From the NCBI RefSeq assembly GCF_000295095.1, contig NZ_JH806633.1:471424-535423 (forward strand): a stretch of 64,000 nucleotides of DNA. Direction: 5' to 3'. Positions 16,749 through 25,808 of this stretch are shown here, piece by piece. The DNA comes from Actinomyces timonensis DSM 23838 (lineage in GTDB: Bacteria > Actinomycetota > Actinomycetes > Actinomycetales > Actinomycetaceae). How positions within the stretch are numbered: the first letter of the stretch is position 1; each line of letters begins with the position of its first letter. Both the position numbers and the translations under genes were made by a program. The notes beneath the pieces are model-generated. The model saw nothing but the letters and a program-made list of their open reading frames with translations. It was not told where the DNA came from and did no database searches.

Positions 16749-18469
16749 CCCCCACCGCCCCCGCCTCGGCCCCCAGCGGGCCGGGCGCTTCCTGCCCCGC
16801 ACCGGGCGCCTTCGGCCCCACCACGCGGCCCGTCGGCGTCGAGACCGAGTACGGCGTCACCGAGCCCGGTAACTCCTACGCCAACCCCGTCGTCCTCTCC
16901 AGCCTCATCGTCGACGCCTACGCCGCGCGGTCCCGCCCGGGCCTGCCCGGCGCCGCCCCGGTGACCTGGGACTACGAGGGGGAGGACCCCCTGGCGGACC
17001 TGCGCGGCGGCCGCATCGACCGCGCCGCCGCCCACCCCAGCCAGCTCACCGACGACCCCACCGCCCCCGCCCCCTCCGGGGACGCCCCGCTCGCCCCGCC
17101 CTGGGGGACCCGCCCTCGGCCCAGCGCCGAGGAGGCAGCCCTGCCCAGGGCCACGACGGCCGTCCTCGCCAACGGGGCGCGCCTCTACGTGGACCATGCC
17201 CACCCCGAGTACTCGGCCCCCGAGGCCCTCACCCCCATGGACGCCCTGGCCTGGGACCGCGCCGGCGAGGTCATCGCCCGGCGCGCCATGGAGGCGCGGG
17301 CCCGCTCCGGCGGCCCCGAGATCGTCCTGTACAAGAACAACACCGACGGCAAGGGCGCCGCCTACGGCACCCACGAGAACTACCTCGTGCGCCGCGACCT
17401 GCCCTTCGACACCCTCGCCGCCGCCCTCACGCCCTTCCTCATGACCCGGCCGATCATCGTCGGCGCGGGGCGCGTGGGGCTGGGGGAGCGCAGCGAGCGG
17501 CCCGGCTTCCAGATGAGCCAGCGCGCCGACTTCATCGGCTGCGCCATCGGCCTGCAGACCACCTTCAACCGGCCCATCGTCAACACCCGCGACGAGCCCC
17601 ATGCCGACGCCGCCCTCTACCGGCGCCTCCACGTCATCAACGGCGACGCCAACCGCTTCGACGTCCCCGGCTACCTCAAGGCCGCCACCACCGACCTCCT
17701 CCTGTGGTTCCTGGAGCGCTGCCACGAGCGCGGCGAGGGCCTCGGCGCGCTGGCGCCCCTGCGGATCGAGGGAGACCCCGTCGAGCAGCAGTGGGCCCTC
17801 TCTCATGACACCTCCCTGGCCTACGAGCTCACCACCCAGGGCGGTCCCATGAGCGCCCTCGCCATCCAGCGCGCGCACCTGGAGACCATCACCGCCGCGC
17901 TCGACGCCGACTTCGGCGGCACCGGCCCCGGGAGCCTCGGCGAGGAGACTGCCCGGGCGCTGGCCCTGTGGGAGGAATCGCTGGGCCTCCTCGAGGCGAT
18001 CGCTGCGGCGCCGGGCGATCTTCAGGCGCTGGCGGCCGCCGCCCCTATGATCGAGTGGGCCGCCAAGATGCAGCTCTGCGAGGGCCTGCGCGCCCGCTCC
18101 GGCACCGGCTGGGAGGACCCGCGCCTGGCCGCCCTCGACATCACCTGGGGCGATCTGCGCGCGGGATCGATCGTCGATCGCCTCGACGCCGCGGGCCGCA
18201 TTCGCCGCCTCGTCGATCCCGCCAGCGTCGAAGCCGCCGCCGACATTCCGCCGGCCGGCACGCGTGCCGCCGTGCGGGGGCGCGCGATCGCCACGATCCC
18301 AGAGGTGGCCGCCGCCTCGTGGACCAGCCTCGTCATCGACGCCCCCCAGCGCTCCCGGCTCGTCCGAGTCGCCCTGCCGGGCGCCGTCGCCGTCACCGAG
18401 GCCGAGACTGAGGCACTTCTCACGGCGATTGGGAACGCGGCCCGTGGTGGGGGAGACTGGGCCCCGTGA
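16745..18469 (+). CDS. dop: Pup deamidase/depupylase Dop
   Basis: 574 residues of the PafA/Dop carboxylate-amine ligase-like family. The nucleotide/Mg-binding 'VGVETEYGV' is near residue 30, with 'KNNTDGKGAAYGTHENYL', 'SQRADFIG' and 'NTRDEPHAD' downstream. A long insert after the first strand (about 55-135) corresponds to the Dop-specific loop and separates it from PafA. It deamidates the C-terminal Gln of Pup to Glu and removes Pup from substrates. ATGA overlap with mpa. Somewhat longer than the usual approximately 500 residues, partly from an N-terminal extension. Confidence 0.93.
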   Translation: MTPTAPASAPSGPGASCPAPGAFGPTTRPVGVETEYGVTEPGNSYANPVVLSSLIVDAYAARSRPGLPGAAPVTWDYEGEDPLADLRGGRIDRAAAHPSQLTDDPTAPAPSGDAPLAPPWGTRPRPSAEEAALPRATTAVLANGARLYVDHAHPEYSAPEALTPMDALAWDRAGEVIARRAMEARARSGGPEIVLYKNNTDGKGAAYGTHENYLVRRDLPFDTLAAALTPFLMTRPIIVGAGRVGLGERSERPGFQMSQRADFIGCAIGLQTTFNRPIVNTRDEPHADAALYRRLHVINGDANRFDVPGYLKAATTDLLLWFLERCHERGEGLGALAPLRIEGDPVEQQWALSHDTSLAYELTTQGGPMSALAIQRAHLETITAALDADFGGTGPGSLGEETARALALWEESLGLLEAIAAAPGDLQALAAAAPMIEWAAKMQLCEGLRARSGTGWEDPRLAALDITWGDLRAGSIVDRLDAAGRIRRLVDPASVEAAADIPPAGTRAAVRGRAIATIPEVAAASWTSLVIDAPQRSRLVRVALPGAVAVTEAETEALLTAIGNAARGGGDWAP

Positions 18470-18527
18470 CCGCCCGTCACTCCCGACCCACCCGCCCCAT
18501 CCGTTGGGCCAACGCGAAGGAACGCTC

Positions 18528-18716
18528 ATGACCAGCCAGGACGCGCAGCAGATCCGGCCCTCCGGCGGCGAGGGCGACGCCGGCGCCGCGGCCACCGGCG
18601 CGGGCGGCCAGGTCCAGACCAGCGGGGTCGACGCGATCCTCGACGAGATCGACTCCGTCCTGGAGACCAACGCCGCGGCCTTCGTCCAGGGATTCGTCCA
18701 GAAGGGCGGTCAGTGA
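18528..18716 (+). CDS. pup: Prokaryotic ubiquitin-like protein Pup
   Basis: 62 residues, disordered and Gly/Ala-rich at the N-terminus, with the helical Mpa/PafA-binding region 'GVDAILDEIDSVLETNAAAF' and the terminal Gly-Gly-Gln. The Gln form requires Dop to convert it to Glu before ligation by PafA. The ATG is preceded by GAAGGAA. It sits 58 bp after dop and ends directly against the pafA GTG. Confidence 0.96.
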   Translation: MTSQDAQQIRPSGGEGDAGAAATGAGGQVQTSGVDAILDEIDSVLETNAAAFVQGFVQKGGQ

Positions 18717-20201
18717 GTGGACCCGGCGGCTGACAGCGAGCGCCGCCCGCCATCCCGGCGGATCATCGGCATCGAGACCGAGTACGGCATCACCTGCGCC
18801 TCCACCACCGGCGGCGCGGCGCCGCTCGACGCCGATCACGCCGCGCGCGAGCTCTTCGCCCCCGTCATCGCCTCCCACCGCTCCTCCAACGTCTTCACCC
18901 GGGGAGGCGCGCGCCTCTACCTCGACGTCGGCTCCCACCCCGAGTTCGCCACCGCCGAGTGCGACCGCCTCGCCGACCTCCTCGCCCAGGACCGCGCCGG
19001 CGAGCTCACCATGGCGGACCTGGCCTCCCAGGCCAACGCCCGCCTCGAAGCCGCTGGCGTCCCCGGGCGCATCCACCTGCTGAAGAACAACCTCGACGCC
19101 GAGGGGAGCGGCTTCGGCTGCCACGAGAACTACCTCGTCCACCGCCGCGGCGACTTCTGGAACGACGCCCGCACCCTCGTCCCGCACCTGGTCACCCGCC
19201 AGATCCTCGTCGGCGCCGGGCATATCCTCCCCGCCGATCCGGCTACCGGCGCTCCCGCCCGCTACGTCTTCTCCCAGCGCGCCGACCAGATGCACGACGC
19301 CGTCTCCTCGGCCACCACCCGCACCCGCCCCCTCATCAACACCCGCGACGAGCCCCACGCCGACGCCGAGCTCTACCGGCGCATGCACGTGATCGTCGGG
19401 GACTCCAACATCGCCCAGGGCTCCACCCTCCTCAAGACCGGGGCCATGGACCTCCTCCTGGACTACCTCGAGTCCGGGGGAGACCTGGCGGACCTCGAGC
19501 TCGCCGAGCCCATGCGCGCCATCCGGGACACCTGCCACGACCTCACCGGGACCGCGCTGCTGGAGCGCAAGGACGGCCGCACCATCACCGCCCTCGACCT
19601 GCAGGGCGAGCACCTGGCGCGGGTTCGCGCCCACGCCGACGCCGAGCTCGACCTCAGCCCCCTCCAGGCCGCCGTCCTCGACCTGTGGGAGCGCGGCCTG
19701 GAGGCCCTGCGCGCCCAGGACCCGGGCGCCGTGGCCACCGAGCTTGACTGGGCCGCCAAGCACCAGCTCCTCACCCGCTACGCCGAGCGCGCGGGCACCG
19801 GGCTCGACGACCCGCGCGTCACCCGCCTCGTCCTGGCCTACCACGATGTCAGCCCCGAGGAGGGACTGCGCCCGCGCCTCGAGGCCGCCGGGATGCTGCG
19901 CCGCTACGTCGACGACGACGCCTGCCGCGCCGCGATCACCACGCCGCCAGCCACCACGCGGGCCGCCCTGCGGGGCGCGGCGATCGGCCTGGCCGAGGAC
20001 CTGCGCGCCGACCTCGCCGCCGACTGGGTCAACCTCCGCCTCGACGCTGGCTCCGGCGGGCAGCCCGTGCCGGCGATCGCGCTTCGCGATCCCTTCGCCA
20101 CCCACGACGAGAGAGTCGATACCCTCATCTCCTCCTTGAACGCGATGAGGCGCCGTCCCGTGGCGGATTCCCTCCCGGGCGCCCGAGAGGTCCCCCTATG
20201 A
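18717..20201 (+). CDS. pafA: Pup-protein ligase PafA
   Basis: 494 residues. 'RIIGIETEYGI' (residues 15-25) is the conserved nucleotide-binding strand with the catalytic acidic residues; 'KNNLDAEGSGFGCHENYL', 'SQRADQMHD' and 'NTRDEPHAD' follow as in all PafA. It lacks the long Dop loop. It ligates the gamma-carboxylate of Pup Glu to substrate lysines using ATP. The GTG start abuts the pup stop, and the 3' end overlaps the next gene by ATGA. Confidence 0.95.
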   Translation: MDPAADSERRPPSRRIIGIETEYGITCASTTGGAAPLDADHAARELFAPVIASHRSSNVFTRGGARLYLDVGSHPEFATAECDRLADLLAQDRAGELTMADLASQANARLEAAGVPGRIHLLKNNLDAEGSGFGCHENYLVHRRGDFWNDARTLVPHLVTRQILVGAGHILPADPATGAPARYVFSQRADQMHDAVSSATTRTRPLINTRDEPHADAELYRRMHVIVGDSNIAQGSTLLKTGAMDLLLDYLESGGDLADLELAEPMRAIRDTCHDLTGTALLERKDGRTITALDLQGEHLARVRAHADAELDLSPLQAAVLDLWERGLEALRAQDPGAVATELDWAAKHQLLTRYAERAGTGLDDPRVTRLVLAYHDVSPEEGLRPRLEAAGMLRRYVDDDACRAAITTPPATTRAALRGAAIGLAEDLRADLAADWVNLRLDAGSGGQPVPAIALRDPFATHDERVDTLISSLNAMRRRPVADSLPGAREVPL

Positions 20202-22129
20202 CGAACCACGATGACAACGACGGGCTCGAGAGCACCCGCCCGCTGACCCGCCGTGAGCGCCGGGGACTGGAGCGGCTGGGCGAGGCGCAGGCCGAGCGCC
20301 GTGCGGCGGAGTTCCGCGCTGAGCAGCAGAGGAAGACCGCGGAGCGGCGAGCCGCCGAGGAGGCCCGCCTGAGGGCCCAGCGCGCTGAGGCCGCCCGCAT
20401 CGAGGAGGCCCGCGCCGAGGCCGCGCGCCAGGAGGCACAGCGCCAGGAGGCCGAGAGGCTGGCCGCGCAGCGCCTCGCTGCCCAGCGGCGTGCCGCTGAA
20501 GAGGCCCGTCGTCTGGAGGCCGCGCGGGCGGAGGCGGCCCGCGCCGAGGCCGCGCGCCTGGAGGCGCAGCGCCGAGAAGCCGAGCGCCGGGAGGCTCAAC
20601 GACTCGAGGCCCAGCGCCGGGAGGCCGAGAGGCTGCAGGCCGAGCGCCTCGCGACGCAGCGCCGGGTCGCGCAGGAGGCCCAACGCCGTGAGGCTGAGCG
20701 GGCGGAGGCGGCCCGCGCCGAGGCCGCGCGCCTGGAGGCGCAGCGACTCGAGGCCCAGCGCCGGGAGGAGTCCCGCGCGCAGGCCGCCAGGATCGAGGCC
20801 GCGCGCCTGGCCGCCGAGGCCCAAGCCCCTGAGCCCCCGTCATCCGCCCCCCACTACTCCATGCCTCCGGCTTCCGAGGGCCAGCACCCCCGGAGCCTGG
20901 CTGGCCGCTGGCGCAGCGCCTCCGACGGCGCCCCGGCGGACGCGGGGGCGGAGGACTACTCCTCGGCGCCCTTGCGGCCCATGGAGCCCATTGAGTCCAC
21001 GGACTCCGCAGGGGCCTCGGAGCCGCCCCCCACCACAGGAGGGCAGCGGGCGCTCGGCGCAGCGCTCAACCGGTCCCGGCCCAGGGGCCGCGCGGCCCTC
21101 ATCCTCATCAGCCTCGCGGTGGCCGCGATCATCATCATCCCGCTCGCCCTGTCCACCATGAACGGCAAGTCGCCAGCCAGCAGGGGAGCGGCGAGCTCCG
21201 TCGCCTCCACTATGCTCCCGGCGGACACCCCGCTGGACCAGGCGATGAGCGTGTCCGGGCGCGTCGGCGCCACACCGGTGGTCAAGCTGACGGCGCCGCT
21301 CAGCGCGCCGTCCTCCCTCATCACGGACACACTCATCACCGGCGAGGGCCGCACCCTCCAAGCCGGGGACGCCGCGCTGCTCTCCATCGCGACCTTCTCC
21401 GGCACGGACGGGACGAACACGACCTCGCCCGGCGCCGATTCCTCGGGCGATGAGCACACCGGCCGCCGCCTGGTGAGCGTGAGCGTCGACCAGGCCTCCC
21501 TCAACGACCTCACCGACATCATCACCGGCACCACCGAGGGCACCCGGCTCGTCCTGCGCGGCCCGCTCGTCGTCGATGGCACGCCGTCGACGGAGATCAC
21601 CGTCATCGACGTCCTGCCGACCACCGCCTCGGGCACCGAGGTCGCGCCCGCGGCGGGCATGCCCACCGTCACCCCGGGCGACGCCGGAGCGCTCACGCTC
21701 TCCACCTCCGGGCTCCCCGCCCCCACGCGCTCCACCGCCGCCATGCTCATCCAGGGCACAGGGGAGCAGGTCCACTCCGACAGCCGCATCATCGCCCGCG
21801 TCCAGGCCGTCTCCTGGGCCGACGGGAGCGTCATCACCGACGACTACGGCGCCACGGCCCTGCCGATCGCCGTCGACATGAGCAACGCCAAGACCTACGC
21901 AGGACTGAGGAACCACCTCGTGGATGTACCGGTGGGCAGCCGGATGGTCCTCGCCCTGCCCGCCGACCAGGCCCGGGGTGACAGGCCCGTCGCCGTCGTC
22001 GTCGATATCCTCGCCATCGAGGATCCCAAGGCCAGTGCCTCAGGCGCGAGCCCGGGCGCCACGCCGACCGTCGGCACCGATCCCGAGATATCGAGCGCCG
22101 CGCCCACGACCGCCGCGGCCGGGAACTGA
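20198..22129 (+). CDS. Coiled-coil membrane-anchored FKBP-like protein
   Basis: 643 residues in four parts. Residues about 17-215 are a long Ala/Arg/Glu/Gln repeat ('[19 protein letters not shown]'-like units) predicted to be one long charged helix or coiled coil. A Pro/Ser-rich linker follows. One transmembrane segment ('[19 protein letters not shown]') is near 298-320. The outside part contains two degenerate FKBP-like modules: '[14 protein letters not shown]...ITVIDVLP' (about 430-485) and '[18 protein letters not shown]...AVVVDILAI' (about 565-608). FKBP-type isomerases often follow pafA in actinobacteria. The aromatic active-site residues of FKBP are not evident, so isomerase activity is doubtful. 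It overlaps pafA by 4 bp. Confidence 0.75.
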   Translation: MTNHDDNDGLESTRPLTRRERRGLERLGEAQAERRAAEFRAEQQRKTAERRAAEEARLRAQRAEAARIEEARAEAARQEAQRQEAERLAAQRLAAQRRAAEEARRLEAARAEAARAEAARLEAQRREAERREAQRLEAQRREAERLQAERLATQRRVAQEAQRREAERAEAARAEAARLEAQRLEAQRREESRAQAARIEAARLAAEAQAPEPPSSAPHYSMPPASEGQHPRSLAGRWRSASDGAPADAGAEDYSSAPLRPMEPIESTDSAGASEPPPTTGGQRALGAALNRSRPRGRAALILISLAVAAIIIIPLALSTMNGKSPASRGAASSVASTMLPADTPLDQAMSVSGRVGATPVVKLTAPLSAPSSLITDTLITGEGRTLQAGDAALLSIATFSGTDGTNTTSPGADSSGDEHTGRRLVSVSVDQASLNDLTDIITGTTEGTRLVLRGPLVVDGTPSTEITVIDVLPTTASGTEVAPAAGMPTVTPGDAGALTLSTSGLPAPTRSTAAMLIQGTGEQVHSDSRIIARVQAVSWADGSVITDDYGATALPIAVDMSNAKTYAGLRNHLVDVPVGSRMVLALPADQARGDRPVAVVVDILAIEDPKASASGASPGATPTVGTDPEISSAAPTTAAAGN

Positions 22130-22169
22130 CACGGCCATCCACCCACCCGAACCCAGGAGCAGTCATCCC

Positions 22170-22940
22170 ATGAGCGTCGCCGTCCGCGTCATCCCGTGCC
22201 TCGACGTCAAGGACGGGCGCGTCGTCAAGGGCGTCAACTTCCAGGGCCTGCGCGACGCCGGCGACCCCGTCGAGCTCGCCCGCCGCTACGACGCCCAGGG
22301 CGCCGACGAGATCACCTTCCTCGACGTCTCCGCCTCCTCCGAGGGCAGGGCCACCATGATGGAGGTCGTCTCGGCCACCGCCGAGCAGGTCTTCGTGCCG
22401 CTGACCGTCGGCGGGGGCGTGCGCAGCGCCGACGACGTCGCCCGCCTCCTTCGCGCCGGCGCGGACAAGGTCGGCATCAACACCGCCGCCATCGCCCGCC
22501 CCGAGCTCCTCTCCGAGGTCGCCGAGCGCTTCGGCAACCAGGTGATCGTCCTGTCCGTGGACGCCCGCCGCTGCCCCGACGGCGTGAGCACGCCCTCCGG
22601 CTACGAGGTCACCACCCACGGCGGAACCCGCTCCACCGGCATTGACGCCATCGAGTGGGCGGTGCGCGCCGCCGAGCTCGGCGCTGGCGAGATCCTGCTC
22701 AACTCCATGGACGCCGACGGCGTCACCGGAGGCTTCGACCTGGAGATGCTCGACGACGTCCGCCGAGCGGTGCGCGTGCCCCTCATCGCCTCGGGCGGCG
22801 CCGGCAAGCCCGAGGACTTCGCCGCCGCCGCCGACCACGGCGCCGACGCCGTGCTGGCCGCCAGCGTCTTCCACTACGGCACGATGACCATCGGCCAGGC
22901 CAAGGACGCCCTGCGCGCCGCGGGACACCCCGTTCGCTGA
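22170..22940 (+). CDS. hisF: Imidazole glycerol phosphate synthase cyclase subunit HisF
   Basis: 256 residues, the full family length. The (beta/alpha)8 barrel begins '[20 protein letters not shown]', with the catalytic Asp of 'CLDVKDG' and the second Asp in 'VLSVDARR'. 'LTVGGGVRS' and 'IASGGAG' are the phosphate loops. With HisH it converts PRFAR and ammonia to IGP and AICAR in histidine synthesis; hisH is not in the window. An AGGAG site precedes the ATG; 40 bp separate it from the pupylation operon, so read-through is possible. Confidence 0.96.
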   Translation: MSVAVRVIPCLDVKDGRVVKGVNFQGLRDAGDPVELARRYDAQGADEITFLDVSASSEGRATMMEVVSATAEQVFVPLTVGGGVRSADDVARLLRAGADKVGINTAAIARPELLSEVAERFGNQVIVLSVDARRCPDGVSTPSGYEVTTHGGTRSTGIDAIEWAVRAAELGAGEILLNSMDADGVTGGFDLEMLDDVRRAVRVPLIASGGAGKPEDFAAAADHGADAVLAASVFHYGTMTIGQAKDALRAAGHPVR

Positions 22941-23141
22941 GACCGGTGCGCGGGGCGCACCCGCCCCAGGATCCGATCAATCCGCGCTGCCCCACGCCCA
23001 GCCCGTCGTGCCCGTGATCGTCTACCCGCCGGGCTACAGGCGGCCCGATGAGATGAACTAGGCGGGATCGTCCCCTTCGCACTGGCGCTCACCTTCGATC
23101 GAGCGCGGCCGACCGCCCGCCGCCCGTGGCAGGATGCGCCC
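22941..23141. other. hisF-hisI intergenic region
   Basis: 200 bp with no convincing gene. A short open stretch ending at 23058 reads '...[15 protein letters not shown]' and may be a decayed 3' end, but nothing upstream supports it. Confidence 0.3.
23130..23135 (+). promoter_or_regulatory. -10 element for a leaderless hisI transcript
   Basis: CAGGAT, 6 nt before the ATG at 23142; a weaker match than the TANNNT boxes elsewhere. Confidence 0.4.
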
Positions 23142-23537
23142 ATGAGCCACGACGCGTCCCCGGCCCTCCCGTCCGTCCTCGATGAGGGCATCGCCGCTCG
23201 CCTCAAGCGGGACGAGCGGGGCCTCGTGTGCGCCGTCGTCCAGCAGTGGGACTCCCGCGAGGTGCTCATGGTCGGCTGGATGGACGACGAGGCGCTGCGG
23301 CGCACCCTCGCCGAGGGGCGCGTCACCTTCTGGTCCCGTTCCCGTCAGGAGTACTGGCGCAAGGGGGACACCTCCGGGCACGCCCAGTACGTCAAGGCCG
23401 TCAGCCTGGACTGCGACGGCGACGCCCTCCTCGTCGAGGTGGACCAGGTGGGTGCCGCCTGTCACACCGGCGAGCGGACATGCTTCGCCACCGGCGGCGA
23501 CCTGCGCGCCGTCGTCGGAAGCCGCCCGGTCCACTGA
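23142..23537 (+). CDS. hisI: Phosphoribosyl-AMP cyclohydrolase HisI
   Basis: 131 residues, single-function size. '[16 protein letters not shown]' and '[19 protein letters not shown]' are family signatures; '[22 protein letters not shown]' gives the Mg-binding Asp cluster and the zinc Cys residues, with a final 'RTCF'. It opens the purine ring of PR-AMP in histidine synthesis. It is monocistronic or the start of a short transcript; the OPT gene begins 125 bp later. Confidence 0.95.
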   Translation: MSHDASPALPSVLDEGIAARLKRDERGLVCAVVQQWDSREVLMVGWMDDEALRRTLAEGRVTFWSRSRQEYWRKGDTSGHAQYVKAVSLDCDGDALLVEVDQVGAACHTGERTCFATGGDLRAVVGSRPVH

Positions 23538-23662
23538 GGCCCCACTGAGCCGGAGGCGCGCGTTTCCAGGCGCCAGTGCTACGGTGCGACGGCATCTCCA
23601 TCTTCCGCGCGCTCGCGCGGCACGGGAATGCTCCACTGTCTACCGAGCAACGAGAGAATCGC

Positions 23663-25648
23663 ATGTCCCCCTCGTCCACTACGGGCGCGGCGGCGGGCGC
23701 CCAGCCCTCCGCATCCCATCCCATCAAGGAGCTCACGCTCCGCGGCATCGTCATCGGCGGGATCATCACGATCGTCTTCACCGCCGCGAACGTCTACCTC
23801 GGCCTCAAGGTCGGCCTGACATTCGCCACATCGATCCCCGCGGCCGTCATCTCGATGGCCATCCTGCGCTACTTCAAGGACCACACGGTCCAGGAGAACA
23901 ACATCGTCCAGACCATCGCGTCCGCGGCGGGAACGCTGTCCGCGATCATCTTCGTCCTGCCGGGCCTGGTCATGATCGGCTGGTGGCAGGGCTTCCCCTA
24001 CTGGCAGTCGGTCTTCGTCATCGCGCTGGGCGGCCTGCTGGGCGTCATGTACTCCATCCCCCTGCGCCGCGCGCTGGTCACCCACTCCGACCTGCCCTAC
24101 CCCGAGGGCGTGGCCGCGGCCGAGGTCCTCAAGGTCGGTGACACCCACGAGGGCGCCGAGGAGTCCCGCCGCGGGCTCATGGCCATCATCTGGGGCGGTC
24201 TTTCCTCCGCGGGCTTCGCCATCCTGGGCTCGCTCAAGGCCGTGTCCACCGAGCTGTCCGGGGTCTTCCGGATCGGCTCGGGCGGCACGACGGCGGCCGG
24301 CTCCCTCTCCCTCGCCCTCATCGGCGTGGGCCACCTGGTCGGCATCGGCGTCGGCATCGCCATGGTCGTCGGACTCGTCATCTCCTACGGCGTGCTCCTG
24401 CCGATGCGCACCTGGGGCAACATCGACGGCGACCTCGCCGACGTCGTCGGCACCATCTTCAAGCAGGATGTGCGCCTCATCGGGGCGGGCACCATCGCCA
24501 TCGCCGCCGTGTGGACCCTCATCAAGCTCATCGGCCCGATCGTCGCCGGTATCCGCGACTCCATCCGCTCCACCTCCCAGCGCCAGGCCGGCGAGGAGGT
24601 CGACCTCACCGAGCGCGACCTGTCCGCCAAGGTCGTCATCGGCGTAACGCTCGCCTCCATGCTGCCCATCGGCGTGCTCCTGTGGCTCTTCGTCCAGGGC
24701 ACGAGCATCGCCCACTCCGTCATCGGCCTGGTCCTCGTCTCGATCGTCTTCGTGCTGCTGACCGGCCTGGCCGTCGCCTCGGTCTGCGGCTACATGGCCG
24801 GTCTCATCGGCGCCTCCAACTCGCCGATCTCCGGCGTCGGCATCATCGTGGCGATCACCGCGGCGCTCGTCGTCAAGGTCGTCCACGGCAGCGTCCAGGG
24901 CGACCAGATCGACGCGCTCATCGCCTACACGCTGCTCACCGCGGCCGTCGTCTTCGGCATCGCCACGATCTCGAACGACAACCTCCAGGACCTCAAGACG
25001 GGCCAACTGGTCAAGGCGACGCCGTGGAAGCAGCAGGTCGCCCTCATCATCGGCGTCGTCTTCGGCGCGATCGTCATCCCGCCGGTCCTCAACCTCATGC
25101 AGAAGGCCTTCGGATTCGCCGGAACCCCCGGCGCGGGGGAGAACGCCCTCGCCGCCCCGCAGGCCTCGCTCATCTCCCAGCTCATCAAGGGCGTCTTCGG
25201 AGGAGGCCTCAACTGGGGCCTCCTGGGCCTGGGCGCGGGGATCGGCGTCGTCGTCGTCATCATCGACGAGGTCCTCAAGCGCACCACCAAGCGCATGTCC
25301 CTGCCCGGCCTGGCCGTCGGCATGGGCATGTACCTGCCCATGGCCGTCACCATCATGATCCCGATCGGCGCGCTCCTGGGCGTCGTCCACGACCGCTGGG
25401 CCGCCAAGCAGGCGGACCCGGAGGGCGCCAAGCGCATGGGCACCCTGGCGGCCACGGGCCTCATCGTCGGCGAGTCCCTGTGGGGCGTCGTCTACGCCGG
25501 GATCGTTGGCTTCTCGGGCGAGGAGTCGCCGCTGGCCTTCGTGCCCGACAGCTTCGAGAGCATCGCCTACTGGCTCGGCCCGGTGGTGTTCGCCGCCGTG
25601 ACCGCCGCCATGTACTGGTACTCCCGCAAGGCGGCCCGCCGGGCCTGA
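23663..25648 (+). CDS. OPT-family oligopeptide transporter
   Basis: 661 residues with about 14-16 hydrophobic segments. 'TLRGIVIGGIITIVFTAANV' and 'YLGLKVGLTFATSIPAAVIS' at the N-terminus, and 'DLPYPEGVAAAEVLK' further on, are hallmarks of the bacterial OPT family of proton-coupled peptide or metal-chelate importers. The ATG at 23663 follows GAGAGA and begins just before the conserved region. No partner gene is adjacent; a strong hairpin follows at 25682. Substrate (peptide or siderophore-like compound) unknown. Confidence 0.92.
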   Translation: MSPSSTTGAAAGAQPSASHPIKELTLRGIVIGGIITIVFTAANVYLGLKVGLTFATSIPAAVISMAILRYFKDHTVQENNIVQTIASAAGTLSAIIFVLPGLVMIGWWQGFPYWQSVFVIALGGLLGVMYSIPLRRALVTHSDLPYPEGVAAAEVLKVGDTHEGAEESRRGLMAIIWGGLSSAGFAILGSLKAVSTELSGVFRIGSGGTTAAGSLSLALIGVGHLVGIGVGIAMVVGLVISYGVLLPMRTWGNIDGDLADVVGTIFKQDVRLIGAGTIAIAAVWTLIKLIGPIVAGIRDSIRSTSQRQAGEEVDLTERDLSAKVVIGVTLASMLPIGVLLWLFVQGTSIAHSVIGLVLVSIVFVLLTGLAVASVCGYMAGLIGASNSPISGVGIIVAITAALVVKVVHGSVQGDQIDALIAYTLLTAAVVFGIATISNDNLQDLKTGQLVKATPWKQQVALIIGVVFGAIVIPPVLNLMQKAFGFAGTPGAGENALAAPQASLISQLIKGVFGGGLNWGLLGLGAGIGVVVVIIDEVLKRTTKRMSLPGLAVGMGMYLPMAVTIMIPIGALLGVVHDRWAAKQADPEGAKRMGTLAATGLIVGESLWGVVYAGIVGFSGEESPLAFVPDSFESIAYWLGPVVFAAVTAAMYWYSRKAARRA

Positions 25649-25681
25649 TCGGCCCGTCGCCCGACTCACGCGCACACGCCC

Positions 25682-25728
25682 GCCCGGCGCGCGAATCCCA
25701 GCATGCGCTGAGGATTTGCGCGCCGGGC
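25682..25728 (+). terminator. Hairpin terminator after the OPT transporter
   Basis: Arms 25682-25698 and 25712-25728 pair over 17 bp with a single mismatch and a 13-nt loop. There is no U tract, as for many terminators in GC-rich genomes. Confidence 0.6.
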
Positions 25729-25808
25729 GCCGCCTTAGGGACCATGGGAGCAGGTAACGAAATGGGAACCGGCGCAGCGGGCCCCACTCAGGCGCGAGGA
25801 GGTGCGCG

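Noticed and set aside
20240-20830. Internally repetitive DNA that might suggest a CRISPR or tandem repeat array
   Set aside because: The repeats are irregular and explained by the Ala/Glu/Arg/Gln coiled-coil codons; no spacer structure. No CRISPR array was seen anywhere in the window.
22957-23058. Possible protein C-terminus ending '[15 protein letters not shown]' between hisF and hisI
   Set aside because: It reads like real protein but has no start, no upstream homology and only about 30 codons; too weak for a pseudogene call.
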